A DNA stretch of 64,000 nt from PALSA-693 sp963702305. GTDB lineage: Bacteria > Actinomycetota > Acidimicrobiia > Acidimicrobiales > Palsa-688. Below, in pieces: positions 1-11,199 of this stretch. Positions within the stretch are counted from its first letter, which is position 1. Each line of letters opens with the position of its first letter. Location: contig CAVPBX010000008.1 in the NCBI GenBank assembly GCA_963702305.1, forward strand, positions 62,001 through 126,000, given 5' to 3'. The notes under the pieces were generated by a model. That model saw only the letters and a program-made list of their open reading frames with translations. It was not told where the DNA came from and searched no databases. A program made the position numbers and the translations under genes.

Positions 1-442
1 CGTCGTCATCGATCTCGAGCAGCGGTTCGCCGGCCCGGCCCACCAGGGTGATCCGCCGGCGGTGGGTGACCAAGCGGGCCACCGGGCCGAGAGCGGCGGT
101 GCGCCGGTAGGCGCGGAGCAGGCCCGACACCTCAGCCGGGACCGCCCCCCACCGGCCGGGCCAGTTGAGCTCGCGCCGAGAAAGCCCGGGCTCGGTCGAC
201 GGCTCCGGCAGCTTCAGCGTCCACTCGCCGGGTCCGCTCGACGGTGAGCGCTCCGAGCGATGGCGCAACGTCAGCCCGGTGCGGGCCAGACGCAGGTCGG
301 GGGTGTCCACGTACACCGCATGCAGGTGCTGCTCCGGTTGCGGGCGAGCCGCGACACCCGGTCCCAACCCGTCCAATACGGGGATCCGGAAACCGATACC
401 GGCGTCCAGCTTGACCTCGCGCTCGAGCCCACCGTCGTCCAC
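1..442 (-). CDS. CYTH-domain protein, C-terminal part cut by window edge
   Basis: Read on the minus strand from a GTG at 442, the frame stays open to base 1 and gives about 147 residues of a CYTH fold. The hallmark EREVKL motif lies at residues 7-12, followed by a YVDTPDLRLARTGLTLRHR-like stretch and TLKLP, all typical of the triphosphate-tunnel N-terminus. CYTH enzymes bind triphosphate or polyphosphate groups with metal; actinobacterial members often continue into a CHAD domain, which would lie outside the window. It follows the GDT1-type gene with a 16-nt gap and may be cotranscribed with it. The GTG start is my choice because it lies just upstream of the conserved motif. Confidence 0.8.
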   Translation of the reverse strand, partial: MDDGGLEREVKLDAGIGFRIPVLDGLGPGVAARPQPEQHLHAVYVDTPDLRLARTGLTLRHRSERSPSSGPGEWTLKLPEPSTEPGLSRRELNWPGRWGAVPAEVSGLLRAYRRTAALGPVARLVTHRRRITLVGRAGEPLLEIDDD

Positions 443-458
443 GGCGCCCAGCGTAGGA

Positions 459-1037
459 CTACCTGGCGGCCTCCACCGCGGTGTACGCCGCCAGGCCCAC
501 CAACACCACCGACGTCACCAACCGGAGGGTGCGGACCGACAGCACCCGGAGCAGGTTGGCGCCGCTCGCCACCGCGATGGCCGCGACCACCGACAATGCG
601 GCCAGGGCGCCGACCCCGACGCTCAAGGGCTGGTGATAACGGGCGGCCAGGTTGGCCGTCAGGATCTGCGTCAGGTCCCCCCACTCGGCCACGAAGATGA
701 CGAGACCGGCCTGGCCGGCCACCCGCCAGGCCGGGCCGGCGGCGCGGACCGACGGGTCCTCCTCCTGGTGGTTGCGAATCAGGTAGGAGTACACGGCTCC
801 GGCCAGAAACATGGCCGCCACCAGCGCGTCCAGGGCCCGGTGGGGCACCACCGCGAACAACGCCGCGCCGATCGCCACCGCGATGACCACGTGCACTGCG
901 AACGCCGCGGCCGCGCCCGCCCACACCGCCACCGGCCGGCCCCGGGCGGCCAGGACCAGGGCCGCGAACATGGTCTTGTCGGGCAGTTCACCCAGGAAGA
1001 TGATCGGGAACACCGCGGCGATGACGTTCAGCCGCAC
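459..1037 (-). CDS. TMEM165/GDT1 (UPF0016) family cation transporter
   Basis: A 192-residue polytopic membrane protein with the two inverted copies of the family signature: E-L-P-D-K-T at residues 17-22 and E-W-G-D-L-T at about 118-123, each in the first helix of a three-helix repeat. GDT1-family proteins move Mn2+ or Ca2+ in exchange for protons; the actual ion here is not known. Length fits the bacterial family (about 190 residues). It starts 23 nt from the divergent DUF3817 gene and precedes the CYTH gene. Arg/His-containing loops lie between repeats. The start ATG opens directly into a hydrophobic helix. Confidence 0.85.
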   Translation of the reverse strand: MRLNVIAAVFPIIFLGELPDKTMFAALVLAARGRPVAVWAGAAAAFAVHVVIAVAIGAALFAVVPHRALDALVAAMFLAGAVYSYLIRNHQEEDPSVRAAGPAWRVAGQAGLVIFVAEWGDLTQILTANLAARYHQPLSVGVGALAALSVVAAIAVASGANLLRVLSVRTLRLVTSVVLVGLAAYTAVEAAR

Positions 1038-1060
1038 GGGACCAATACAGTGAGAGGGCC

Positions 1061-1384
1061 ATGAGGATGATCCGCCTGCTGCGCAAGGTGGCCTTCTGGG
1101 AGGCCACCTTCTTCGTCCTGCTGTGCGTGGCGTGGGTGGTGACCCTGACGGGGTACAAGTTGACCGGGCCGTGGGCCGTGGCCCTGATGATCGTGGGGTT
1201 CACCCACGGCTGCGTGTTCACCGCCTACCTGATCCTGGTGCTGGTGGTGCGGGCCCGCATGCGTTGGACGCTGTTGACGACGCTGAGCATCCTGGTCGCC
1301 GGCCTCATACCGGGCGGTGGCTACGTGGTCGAGGCCTGGGCCCTCAGCGGCGCCCGGGTGGAGGCCCTGGCCGAGGTCCTCTGA
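1061..1384 (+). CDS. DUF3817 small integral membrane protein
   Basis: A 107-residue protein with three or four hydrophobic segments. The G-F-T-H-G-C-V-F motif near residue 46 and the following YL plus W (about residue 69) are the recognisable DUF3817 pattern of small actinobacterial membrane proteins. No biochemical function is known for the family. A GAGAGGG ribosome-binding site stands immediately upstream of the ATG. It is divergent from the GDT1-type gene and converges on the dienelactone hydrolase gene. Confidence 0.75.
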   Translation: MRMIRLLRKVAFWEATFFVLLCVAWVVTLTGYKLTGPWAVALMIVGFTHGCVFTAYLILVLVVRARMRWTLLTTLSILVAGLIPGGGYVVEAWALSGARVEALAEVL

Positions 1385-1389
1385 CCTCA

Positions 1390-1411
1390 GCCGCTCCGGC
1401 TCGGGAGCGGC
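1390..1411. terminator. GC hairpin between convergent genes
   Basis: Eight-base perfect stem (GCCGCTCC / GGAGCGGC) with a six-base loop, just after the DUF3817 stop codon and before the stop of the convergent hydrolase gene. There is no T-tract, so it would be a GC-hairpin type of bidirectional terminator. Confidence 0.5.
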
Positions 1412-1430
1412 CTCACCCCTCTCCTCCACC

Positions 1431-2150
1431 TCAGCCGGGGGCGAGGTAAGTGTCGAACCAGGCCAGAGTGCGCGCCCAGGCGTCACGGGCGGCGGCGGGG
1501 TGGTAGACCGCGGGCCGGTCGGTGCAGTTGAAGCCGTGGTCCGCGTCGGGGTAGCGGACCACCTCGGTGGCCACCGGCGCGCCCGCCGCCGCCTCCCGTA
1601 ACGCCTCCACCTGGTCCGGCGGGATGCCCTTGTCCAGGTCGCCGTACAGGCCCAGCCAGGGCGTGCGCAGGTCGCCGGCCCGATCCAGCTGCGCCGGGTA
1701 CCCGAACCGACCTTCGCGGATGCCGCCGCCGTAGAAGGTCACGGCGGCTCCGAGGGCATGGTCGCAGGCGACGTGGAATGCGACCGAACCGCCCATACAG
1801 AAGCCCACCACCCCTTGCCGAGGGGGCGGACTGCCGGCCTTTTGGAGGTGGTCGAGGGCGGCCCGCACGTCAATGTCGATACTGGTCGCCGACAGTTGCT
1901 GCATCACCGGCATCACCGCGGCCAGGTCGTCGTAGGCGAGGACCGGCGAACCCTGCCGGTGGAAGAGGGCGGGTGCGACCGCGTGCCACCCGGCTTCGGC
2001 GAGGCGCTCGGCTACCTCTTCGATGTGGCGCGTCACACCGAACGCCTCTTGGACGACGACGATGCCCCCCTTGGCTGGACCGTCCGGGGCCGCTTCGTAG
2101 GTCGGCATGGGCCCGTCCGGCGTCTCGAGGACCATTGGCGCTGTGGGCAT
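1431..2150 (-). CDS. Dienelactone hydrolase family protein
   Basis: A 239-residue alpha/beta hydrolase of the dienelactone hydrolase family. The Cys nucleophile sits in G-F-C-M-G-G (Cys118), with Asp171 in Y-G-D-L-D and His205 in D-H-G-F completing the triad; Glu35 (QEAFG) is the residue that holds the cysteine in check in studied members. The family hydrolyses dienelactones and other activated esters; the substrate here cannot be told, and no aromatic catabolic genes are nearby. It is the last gene of a minus-strand run behind the PP2C/VWA/kinase triad (11-nt gap), so it may simply be cotranscribed. Confidence 0.85.
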   Translation of the reverse strand: MPTAPMVLETPDGPMPTYEAAPDGPAKGGIVVVQEAFGVTRHIEEVAERLAEAGWHAVAPALFHRQGSPVLAYDDLAAVMPVMQQLSATSIDIDVRAALDHLQKAGSPPPRQGVVGFCMGGSVAFHVACDHALGAAVTFYGGGIREGRFGYPAQLDRAGDLRTPWLGLYGDLDKGIPPDQVEALREAAAGAPVATEVVRYPDADHGFNCTDRPAVYHPAAARDAWARTLAWFDTYLAPG

Positions 2151-2161
2151 GGCAGCTGACG

Positions 2162-2965
2162 CTACCCGGTGGACGGCTGCAGCCAGACGGCGACGACCGT
2201 GCGATCGTCGTGGCAGCCCTGGCGGGAGAAGTCGGCCAGCTGCGCCAGTTCCAACGGATCGGGTCGGCCGGCGATCGCCTCCGACAGGCTGGGCGCCACC
2301 GTCGACGGCCCGTCGCGCCAGGGATCGGCGATCCCGTCGGTGACGAGCACCAGCACGTCGGCCGGGCCCAGCGTGACCGCCGCCACTTCGGCCGAAACCT
2401 CGTCGGCGGGCAGGGCCGCGGTGACCGTGGCGACCAGTTCGTCGTCACCGGCTGGGGTCGCGAAGACCTCCCGCCACCCGGTTCCACCGTCGTTGAGCAC
2501 GAACGCGGTGCTGTCGCCGACGCGGGCCAGGCAGGCGTGGCCGGCGGCGGCCAGGACGGCGACGACCACCGTGGTGGCCCCCCCACCTCGGGCCGCGTCG
2601 TTGGCCGCGCTCACCCCCGCCCGGACCTGGGCCTCCCGGGTCCCGGCCGTCCCGAGCGCGGCGGCCGTGGCCGCGACGGCAGATCGCGCCGCGGTGGGCC
2701 CCGAACCGGGCACACTGCCCAGCCCGTCCGCCACCGCCAGGGCCAGCTCCTCGCCCCGGCGGGTCCAGGCGAACGTGTCCTGGCCCGGTTGGCCCGCCAG
2801 CCGGTGCCGGACGCCCGCGACCGACGCGGCCCGCACCGCGCACCACTCGCAGTCGCCGCCATCGGCGCGGTAGGCCGCCTCGGCGGCGGTGCCGTCCGGG
2901 CGGAGAGCGGCTGCACCGGCCGCGGCCGGTGACGGCCGGCCCAGCACGGGGGAGCCTCGGCTCAC
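2162..2965 (-). CDS. PP2C-type serine/threonine phosphatase (triad member)
   Basis: A 267-residue PP2C-like phosphatase. The G-Q-D motif (Asp63), A-D-G-L-G-S (Asp80) and late V-T-D-G-I-A-D supply the metal-binding aspartates of the family. The N-terminus carries a C-E-W-C pair (residues 39-42) that could hold a metal. Starts at a GTG, four bases after the stop of the VWA gene. Together with the VWA and kinase-like genes it forms a phosphorylation module resembling the TerY-P triads described near tellurium-resistance genes: the kinase-like protein would modify a partner and this enzyme would reverse it. No ter genes are visible here. Confidence 0.8.
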   Translation of the reverse strand: MSRGSPVLGRPSPAAAGAAALRPDGTAAEAAYRADGGDCEWCAVRAASVAGVRHRLAGQPGQDTFAWTRRGEELALAVADGLGSVPGSGPTAARSAVAATAAALGTAGTREAQVRAGVSAANDAARGGGATTVVVAVLAAAGHACLARVGDSTAFVLNDGGTGWREVFATPAGDDELVATVTAALPADEVSAEVAAVTLGPADVLVLVTDGIADPWRDGPSTVAPSLSEAIAGRPDPLELAQLADFSRQGCHDDRTVVAVWLQPSTG

Positions 2966-2969
2966 GCCG

Positions 2970-3677
2970 TCAGTCCAGCGGGTCCACGGGGATGGCGGTC
3001 ATGGTGGGGACCTCCGGTGGGACCAGCTGGGCCTCCCCGGTGTAGACGCTCGCGGACGAGCTGACGATCGACTGGATCAAGCCCGCCATCAACTCGGGCA
3101 CCACCTGGCTGGGCTCCGCGCCCTCGACGGCGATGAAGGCCCGGTTGGGCTTGGACTCGCTCACCGTCGCTAGCACCGCCGGGTCGGCATCGCCGAACCC
3201 GAACGCCAGGATGTTGGGACGGCGCTTCCAGCCCGGGTCGGTCAGGCGCAGATGAGCGGACCGCCACCGCTCGCTGTCATCGGTCGGGCGGCCATCGGAG
3301 ATGAAGATCACCGCGGGCCGGTACCACCGGTCGCCGCCGGCCCGGCTGGCCTGGTAATCGTGCTCGATGACTTGACGTAGGTGGTCGAAGGCGGCCGCAT
3401 AGGACGTGCGACCCTGCGCGGCGACCTCGGGGACGGCCTCGACCAGGCTCAGGTCGCAGAGGGGCAGGACGGTGTGGGCGACATCGCTGAAGGTGACCAC
3501 CCCGAAGCGGATCACCTCGGCGATGGCCGGGTCCTCCCCGATGCTGGCTCGCAACAACGGCAGCTGACGGTTGACGCTGTCGATCGGCGCACCCGCCATC
3601 GACGCGGAGACGTCCAGGCAGAGGTAGAAGGGAAAGACGGCATAGCGCTCTTCGACGCTCACGGTCTCGGTCGTCAC
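2970..3677 (-). CDS. VWA-domain protein, TerY-like (triad member)
   Basis: A 235-residue single von Willebrand factor A domain. The metal-ion-dependent adhesion site is complete: D-V-S-A-S at residues 22-26, Thr91 in G-R-T-S, and Asp128 in I-S-D-G-R-P-T. The domain order and size match TerY-type proteins, which act inside the cell as scaffolds. GTG start. It lies between the kinase-like gene (60-nt gap) and the PP2C gene (4-nt gap) and is very probably translated as part of the same module. Confidence 0.85.
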   Translation of the reverse strand: MTTETVSVEERYAVFPFYLCLDVSASMAGAPIDSVNRQLPLLRASIGEDPAIAEVIRFGVVTFSDVAHTVLPLCDLSLVEAVPEVAAQGRTSYAAAFDHLRQVIEHDYQASRAGGDRWYRPAVIFISDGRPTDDSERWRSAHLRLTDPGWKRRPNILAFGFGDADPAVLATVSESKPNRAFIAVEGAEPSQVVPELMAGLIQSIVSSSASVYTGEAQLVPPEVPTMTAIPVDPLD

Positions 3678-3737
3678 GGCGCACTCACGCTACCGGTTCC
3701 ACGCCGCCCGACCCCCGTCGCTGGGGCGGCAACGCCT

Positions 3738-5203
3738 TCAGATGCCCAGCACCGGCGAGACGATCATGGCGACGACGAACAACCCGACCACGGCCACGAC
3801 GAGGTCCACGGCCCCACACAGGGCCAGGCGGCGCAGGCCGTCGGCGCGATGCCCGGACGTCCACAGGGTGATCGCGGCGTGCCGATGGATGGCGACCAAC
3901 CAGGCGACCGCCTGGACGACGTAGGCCCAGCCCTGGGCGGCGACGGGCGCGCCCCGGCCGCGGGTCGGGCGACGGGCCCGCGGCTGAGCGCCGCCGAGGT
4001 GACCGAGGCCGCCGCCGGACGCGGCGCCCAGCGCCAGGGTGCCACCGGGGCGGGCGGAGGTACCAGCGTCCACCGGGGCGCGGGACGAGGAGACGCCAGG
4101 ACCGGCCGAATGGCCACCTCGGTCTGCGGGGACGACCGGGCCGGCTCGTGGGCTGGGGACGGCACACCGCCGCCCTGGGCGGCCCATACGGACCGCATCA
4201 CCTCCGCCGCGCCCAGGGTGTCGAGGACCGCCTCGAGGGCCGCGACCCATTCGGCGGCAGGCGGGCGCCCGCCGGGATCGGCCATGCTCAACCCTCGTTC
4301 GCAGAGGGCCCAGAGGGGCGCGCCCGGTCCGAGCAGGGCCTCGCCGAAGCGCCCAGCGGGCAGGGCGAAGTCGACGGTAATGGGGCCGCCCTGGCGCTGA
4401 CGGGCCTGCATCGGGAAGTTGGCGGCGCCGACCACCCGCAGGAAGATCAGCGCCAACGAATACCGGTCGGAAAGCAGGGTCGGGTTGCTGCCCGCGGGCA
4501 CGGCCGGGTCGTCCCAGTTGGGCGTCATGGCCCGCCGGCGGCCGGCCGGCGTCAGGGGTCGGCCGTCAGGCCCGAAGCGCTCGCAGTTGTCGCAGTCGAG
4601 GACGAACACCTCGGGACCCCGCTGCAACGACCACAGCACGTTCTTGGTCGACAGGTCGCCGTGACCGATAGCGGGCGCGGCGCACTCGAACGCGGCGAGC
4701 AGCCGGGCCAGGGCATACACCAGGCCGAGTCGTGAGGGGCCGACCGGCTCGGGGAGCGCCAGCCCGTAGGCGACGGCCCGGTGGGCGGGGTCGGCCGTCA
4801 GGTAGCTCAAGGTGGCGAGGCGGGTGGTGCCGTCTCGGTGGCGCAGGGCGAACCGGCGGGGCGCTCGGGGGAGCAGGACCCCGACCCCGAAGTCGGCAGC
4901 CTGGCGCGGCGTGGCCGAATCGAGCACGGTGGCGGCGGGCCAGGCCGTGGCGGCCCGGACCCGTCGGGCCAGCGCCGCGTCGCCGATGCCGTCGGGCCAG
5001 GCCACGATGTCGTCGAGGAACTCCCGCGCCACCGGGCGCCGATAGCACTTGACGACCAGTTGGGGGACGAGCGGGAGCTCGAACACCCGGCCCTCGCCGC
5101 CTTCGGCGAGCAGCTCACCGATGCGCAGCCCGTCGAGGCGCACCGCAGTCCCGACCGCGCCACCCGCGGACCGCACGGGACCCGGCCCGGGCGCCGCGCT
5201 CAT
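3738..5203 (-). CDS. Kinase-like protein with C-terminal membrane segment, frameshifted (triad member)
   Basis: From ATG 5203 the frame encodes a protein-kinase-like fold: a glycine loop (AEGGEGRV, 34-40), Lys52 in VVKCY, the catalytic loop H-G-D-L-S-T-K-N (His181, Asp183, Asn188), and D-C-D-N (Asp203) in place of DFG. A Pro/Ala-rich linker follows. Between about 3935 and 4090 the coding signal moves to another frame, which encodes a convincing membrane tail (GWAYVVQAVAWLVAI onward, ending LFVVAMIVSPVLGI) and stops at 3738; the original frame ends only at 3764 with Arg/Ser/Pro-rich nonsense. One indel in the linker explains this. Corrected length is about 488 residues. Starts one base after the VIT1-like stop codon. 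Confidence 0.75.
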
Positions 5204-5204
5204 G

Positions 5205-5969
5205 TCACGACGTCGAGACCCCGAGCAGGGACCCCACCCCGTAGGTGACGGCCGCGGCCACCGCGGCGGCCACGAACTGCCGCAAGGCGGTCCGGCCCAC
5301 GCCGCGCCCGGTAAACGACCCGATCACCGCCCCCAGCAACAGGGCCGCCACCGCCCCGATGATCACCGACGCCAGCACCGCCCCGCCGCCGGAGGCGAAG
5401 AACCACGGCATCAGCGGCAGCACCGCCCCGATGGCAAAGGCCACAAAGGAGGCCAGGCCGGCCCGACCGGCGGAACCACCCGCGTCCGGGTCGATACCCA
5501 GCTCCAGCCGGGCGTGGGTGTCGAGGGCCAGGTGGGCGTTGGACGAGAGAATGCGCGCCACCGTGTCGGCATCCTCGGGAGGAACCCCCCGTGACCGGTA
5601 CATGGCGGAGAGCTCGCGCCGTTCGGCCTCCGGTTCGTCGGCCAGTTCCTCGCGCTCCACCTCGAGCTCCCGCTGCAGCAACTCGTTCTGGGCCCGGATC
5701 GACACCAGCTCCCCCGCGGCCATGGAGAACGCCCCCGCCAGCAGTCCCGCCACCCCGGCCAGCCGGACGGTGGAAGCGTTGGTGGAGGCGCCAGCCACGC
5801 CCAGCACCAGCGACACGTTGGTGATCAGACCGTCGCCGGCGCCGAGCACCGCGGCCCGCGGCGCGTTGCCCTGCACGTCGCGGTGGCGGCTGGTCCGGGT
5901 CAGCTGGCGCTCGACGAGCCAGGCGCGGATGCCGGCGGTGGCCCGGGCGGGGGCGCTGGAGATCGCCAT
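5205..5969 (-). CDS. VIT1/CCC1-family iron/manganese transporter-like membrane protein
   Basis: A 254-residue protein with the VIT1/CCC1 layout: an N-terminal G-A-G-D-G-L-I-T-N helix, a second helix with MAAGELVSI, a charged metal-binding-type loop rich in Glu (REELADEPEAERREL region, about residues 95-115), then three C-terminal helices. The family exports Fe2+ or Mn2+ from the cytoplasm. I chose ATG 5969 because it opens directly on the conserved N-terminus; the frame continues upstream only as nonsense over the next gene. It immediately precedes the kinase-like gene, so transporter and signalling triad are likely in one transcript. Confidence 0.8.
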   Translation of the reverse strand: MAISSAPARATAGIRAWLVERQLTRTSRHRDVQGNAPRAAVLGAGDGLITNVSLVLGVAGASTNASTVRLAGVAGLLAGAFSMAAGELVSIRAQNELLQRELEVEREELADEPEAERRELSAMYRSRGVPPEDADTVARILSSNAHLALDTHARLELGIDPDAGGSAGRAGLASFVAFAIGAVLPLMPWFFASGGGAVLASVIIGAVAALLLGAVIGSFTGRGVGRTALRQFVAAAVAAAVTYGVGSLLGVSTS

Positions 5970-6010
5970 GACTACAGGGTAGGTGCCCGTCTGCGGGGAC
6001 CGTGGCCCGG

Positions 6011-7561
6011 TCAGACGATGGCGGACCGGTGACCGGCCCAGTACTGGTCCCGGACCAGGCGCTTGTACAGCTTCCCGGTCGGCAGCCGCGGCAGCTCGTC
6101 GACGAAATCGACCGTACGCGGGCACTTGAAATGGGCCAGGTGCGCCCGGCAGAACGTCATCAGCTCGCGCGCCAGTTCCGGACCGGCGTCGCTTGGGTCG
6201 ACCGCCTGGACCACCGCTTTCACCTCCTCGCCGAGATCCTCGTTGGGCACGCCGATCACCGCCACGTCGAAGACCGCCGGATGGGTGGACAGCAGGTTCT
6301 CCGCCTCCTGGGGGTAGATGTTCACCCCGCCGGAGATGATCATGTAGCTCCGGCGGTCGGTGAGGTAGAGGTAGCCCTCGGCGTCGAGGTGGCCGACGTC
6401 GCCCACCGTGCTGGCGGTGCCGTCCGCGCTGCGCCCTTCGGCGGTCTTGGTCGGATCGTCGAAGTACTCGAAGGCGGTGGCGCCCCGAAACCACACCGTG
6501 CCGTCCACTCCGGTCGGGCAGGGCTCGCCGTGCTCGTCGAGGACGAGCAGCTCACCGAGCACACAGCTGCCGACCGTGCCGGGATGGGACAGCCACTGCG
6601 CCGAGTCGCAGAAGGTAAAACCGTTGGCTTCGGTGGCGCCGTAGTACTCGGTGATGATCGGGCCCAGCCAGTCGATCATGGCCTGCTTGACCGGGACCGG
6701 GCAGGGGGCGGCGGCGTGGACGATCCGCTCCAGCGAGGAGACGTCGTAGCGGTTACGGACGTCCTCGGGCAGGCGCAGCATCCGGGTGAACATGGTGGGC
6801 ACCATCTGGCAGTGGGTGACCCGGTACCGCTCGACCAGCGCCAGCCATTGCTCCGGGTCGAAGTGCTCCATGATCACCGCGGTGGCGCCCAGCCGGATGG
6901 CGGCGGACACGTTGGCCTGGGGCGCGGAATGGTAGAGCGGGGCCGGGTTGAGATAGATCATCCCTTCGCGGACGCCGAACATGAAGCGGACGAACTGCAT
7001 GACCGGCAACTCGTCGGACGGCGCCGACGCCGGCAGCGGGCGCAGGACGCCTTTCGGTTGCCCGGTGGTCCCCGACGAGTACAGCATGGCCGCCCCCAGC
7101 TGCTCATCCGCGACGGGCTCCGAAGGCCAGGCGCCCGCCGCCGCCTGGTAGGGCTCCCAGCGCTCAAAGGGGGCGTCGAGGCCCACCATGAAGAGCCGCT
7201 CGAGCTGCGGGCAGGCCCGGGCGGCCTCCTCGGCCACGTCCCGCTTCGCCACCGAGGTGAAGAGGACCCGAGACTGCGAGTTGGTGACGATGTAGGCCAC
7301 CTCCTCGGGCGCCAGGTAGGCGTTGACCAGGGTGTAGTACAGCCCGGTCCGCTCCGCCGCCCCTTCGATCTCCAGCATCTGCGGGTGGTTTTCCATGAAG
7401 ACCGATATGTGGTCACCACGCCGCAGGCCGGCGTCGCGCAGCAGATGCGCCAGCCGGTTGCAGGCGGCCTCGTACTCGGCGTAGGTCGTCGTCTCCCCGG
7501 TACTGGCCATGATGATGGCCGCCTGGTCGGGACGTTCTCGGGCGTGCCGGGCTGCGTACAA
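6011..7561 (-). CDS. Acyl-CoA synthetase (AMP-forming)
   Basis: A 516-residue member of the adenylate-forming family. Visible motifs: Y-S-S-G-T-T-G-Q-P-K-G-V (AMP-binding loop), T-E-Y-Y-G-A-T-E (A5), G-D-V-G-H-L-D and Y-L-T-D-R (A7/A8), and the C-terminal lysine in TGKLYKR. It activates a carboxylic acid to its CoA thioester through an acyl-adenylate. Start is TTG 7561, supported by a strong GAGGGGGGA ribosome-binding site. It is divergent from the methylcrotonyl-CoA carboxylase operon across 75 bp, which suggests a branched-chain or medium-chain acid substrate feeding that pathway; the substrate is inference. Confidence 0.85.
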   Translation of the reverse strand: MYAARHARERPDQAAIIMASTGETTTYAEYEAACNRLAHLLRDAGLRRGDHISVFMENHPQMLEIEGAAERTGLYYTLVNAYLAPEEVAYIVTNSQSRVLFTSVAKRDVAEEAARACPQLERLFMVGLDAPFERWEPYQAAAGAWPSEPVADEQLGAAMLYSSGTTGQPKGVLRPLPASAPSDELPVMQFVRFMFGVREGMIYLNPAPLYHSAPQANVSAAIRLGATAVIMEHFDPEQWLALVERYRVTHCQMVPTMFTRMLRLPEDVRNRYDVSSLERIVHAAAPCPVPVKQAMIDWLGPIITEYYGATEANGFTFCDSAQWLSHPGTVGSCVLGELLVLDEHGEPCPTGVDGTVWFRGATAFEYFDDPTKTAEGRSADGTASTVGDVGHLDAEGYLYLTDRRSYMIISGGVNIYPQEAENLLSTHPAVFDVAVIGVPNEDLGEEVKAVVQAVDPSDAGPELARELMTFCRAHLAHFKCPRTVDFVDELPRLPTGKLYKRLVRDQYWAGHRSAIV

Positions 7562-7636
7562 CTTCCCCCCTCGCTCTGCGCAGGTCGATACGCCGCCAGG
7601 CTAGCCAGAGTGACCAGCGCCGTATCATGCCGGGCG

Positions 7637-9261
<1,625 letters not shown>

Positions 9262-9262
<1 letters not shown>

Positions 9263-11199
9263 TGGGGATGTTCGGGACGGTGCTGGTGGCCAATCGGGGG
9301 GAGATCGCGGTCCGGGTCATCCGCACCCTGCGCGCCATGGGGATCCGCAGCGTCGCCGTCTACACCGACGCCGACCGCGACGCCCGCCACGTGGTCGACG
9401 CGGACGAGGCCATCGCCATCGGCGCGGCCGCCGCCTACCTGGACGTCGGGCGGATCGTGGCCGCGGCCGTCGACGCCGGCGCGGCCGCCCTCCACCCCGG
9501 CTACGGGTTCCTGGCCGAGAACCCGGCGTTGGCCCGCGCCTGCGGCCAGGCGGGGGTCGTGTTCGTGGGCCCGCCGCCCGAGGCCATGGAGATGATGGGC
9601 GACAAGATCAACGCCAAGCGGGCCGCCGCCGCGGCGGGCGTGCCGGTCGTCCCGGGGCGCGACGAGGCCGGCCTCGACGACGCCGACCTGGCTGCCGCGG
9701 CCCTCGACATCGGCTTGCCGGTGCTGCTCAAGCCGTCGGCCGGCGGGGGCGGCAAGGGCATGCGCCGGGTGGACGATCCGGGCGATCTGGCCGCCCAGAT
9801 CGCGGCCGCCCGCCGCGAGGCGACCGGGGCCTTCGGCGACGGCACCCTGCTGGTGGAGCGCTTCGTGGCCCGGCCCCGCCACATCGAGGTCCAGGTCTTC
9901 GCCGACACCCACGGGACGGTCGTCGCCCTGGGCGAGCGGGAGTGCAGCCTGCAACGCCGTCACCAGAAGATCATCGAGGAAGCCCCGTCCGTCCTGCTCG
10001 ACGAGGGCACCCGGGCGGCCATGGGTGCGGCCGCGGTGGCCGCGGCCAAGGCGTGCGGCTACGTGGGCGCCGGGACGGTGGAGTTCATCGTGTCGGCGCA
10101 CCGGCCGGATGAGTTTTTTTTCATGGAAATGAACACCCGGCTCCAGGTCGAGCACCCCGTTACTGAGGCGGTGTTGGGCCTGGACCTGGTCGAATGGCAG
10201 CTGCGGGTCGCCGCCGGCGAGCACCTCCCCTGGGCCGACGCGCCGCCCGGACGGCACGGCCACGCGGTCGAGGCCCGCATCTACGCGGAGGACGCCCGCC
10301 GCGGCTTCCTGCCGGCCACCGGCACCGTCCTGCGCCTGGCCGAGCCGACCGACCGCCCCGGCGTCCGGGTCGATTCGTCGCTGCGCGAAGGGCTGGTGGT
10401 CGGCACCGAGTACGACCCCATGTTGGCCAAGGTGGTGGCCTGGGGCGACGACCGCGAACAGGCCCGGTCCCGCCTGGCGACCGCACTGGCGGCCACGGAG
10501 ATCCTGGGCGTGACCACCAACGTGGGCTTCCTGCGCCGGCTGCTCGAGCACCCCGAAGTGATCGCCGGCCGGCTCGACACCGAGTTGGTGGAGCGCATCG
10601 CCGCCGACCTGTACGGCCCGGCCGCGCCACCCGAGGTGGTGACGGCCGCGGCCCAGTTGGCCCGGCTGCTGGCCACACCGGCCGGTCCGCTAGTGGACCC
10701 CTGGGACCTCCCCGACGGTTGGCGCCTGAGCGGGACCGCCGAGCAGGCCAGCCAATGGCGGGTGGCGGGGCAGGTGGTGGAGGTGATCGGGGCCGCCGGC
10801 CGGGCCCACCTGGACGGGTCCGTCCTGGTCGTCGAGCGCGACGGTAGTACGGCCCGGTACGGCTGGGCCGTCGATGGCGAGACGGTCTGGTTGGGCGCCG
10901 GCGGTGACGCCTGGTCGCTGACCCGGCTGCGCGAGACCATCGACCGGACCGGCCCAGCCGGCTCGGGCGCGGGCCCCGTGACCAGTCCCATGCCGGGTAC
11001 GGTGCTGGCCGTGTACGTCACCGCGGGCCAGACGGTCCGCGCCGGCGAAGCGCTGGTCGCGGTCGAAGCCATGAAGATGGAACACGTGGTGGTGGCCCCG
11101 GTCGACGGGGTCGTCTCGGAGGTATCGGTCACGGCCGGCGAGTCGGTCAAACTCGACCAGCCGCTCGCCACCGTCGTCGCCCCGCCGGACCCGGCATGA
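9262..11199 (+). CDS. Methylcrotonyl-CoA carboxylase, biotin carboxylase/BCCP (alpha) subunit
   Basis: About 645 residues with a biotin carboxylase domain (VLVANRGEIAVRV start, ATP-grasp loop GGGGKGMR, the EHPVTE motif), a central BT-type linker, and a C-terminal biotinyl domain with the acceptor lysine in E-A-M-K-M-E near residue 610. It carboxylates its own biotin with ATP and bicarbonate and hands CO2 to the beta subunit. Its start overlaps the beta stop codon by one base; GTG 9259 and ATG 9268 are alternatives. Its stop overlaps the next gene's ATG. The unusually GC-rich central part is less conserved, as usual for this subunit. Confidence 0.9.

Noticed and set aside
6002..7636. Long open plus-strand frame leading into the MCC beta gene
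   Set aside because: It is antisense to the acyl-CoA synthetase (6011-7561), rich in Arg/Gly/Val, and has no homology-like motif. High GC makes such frames common.
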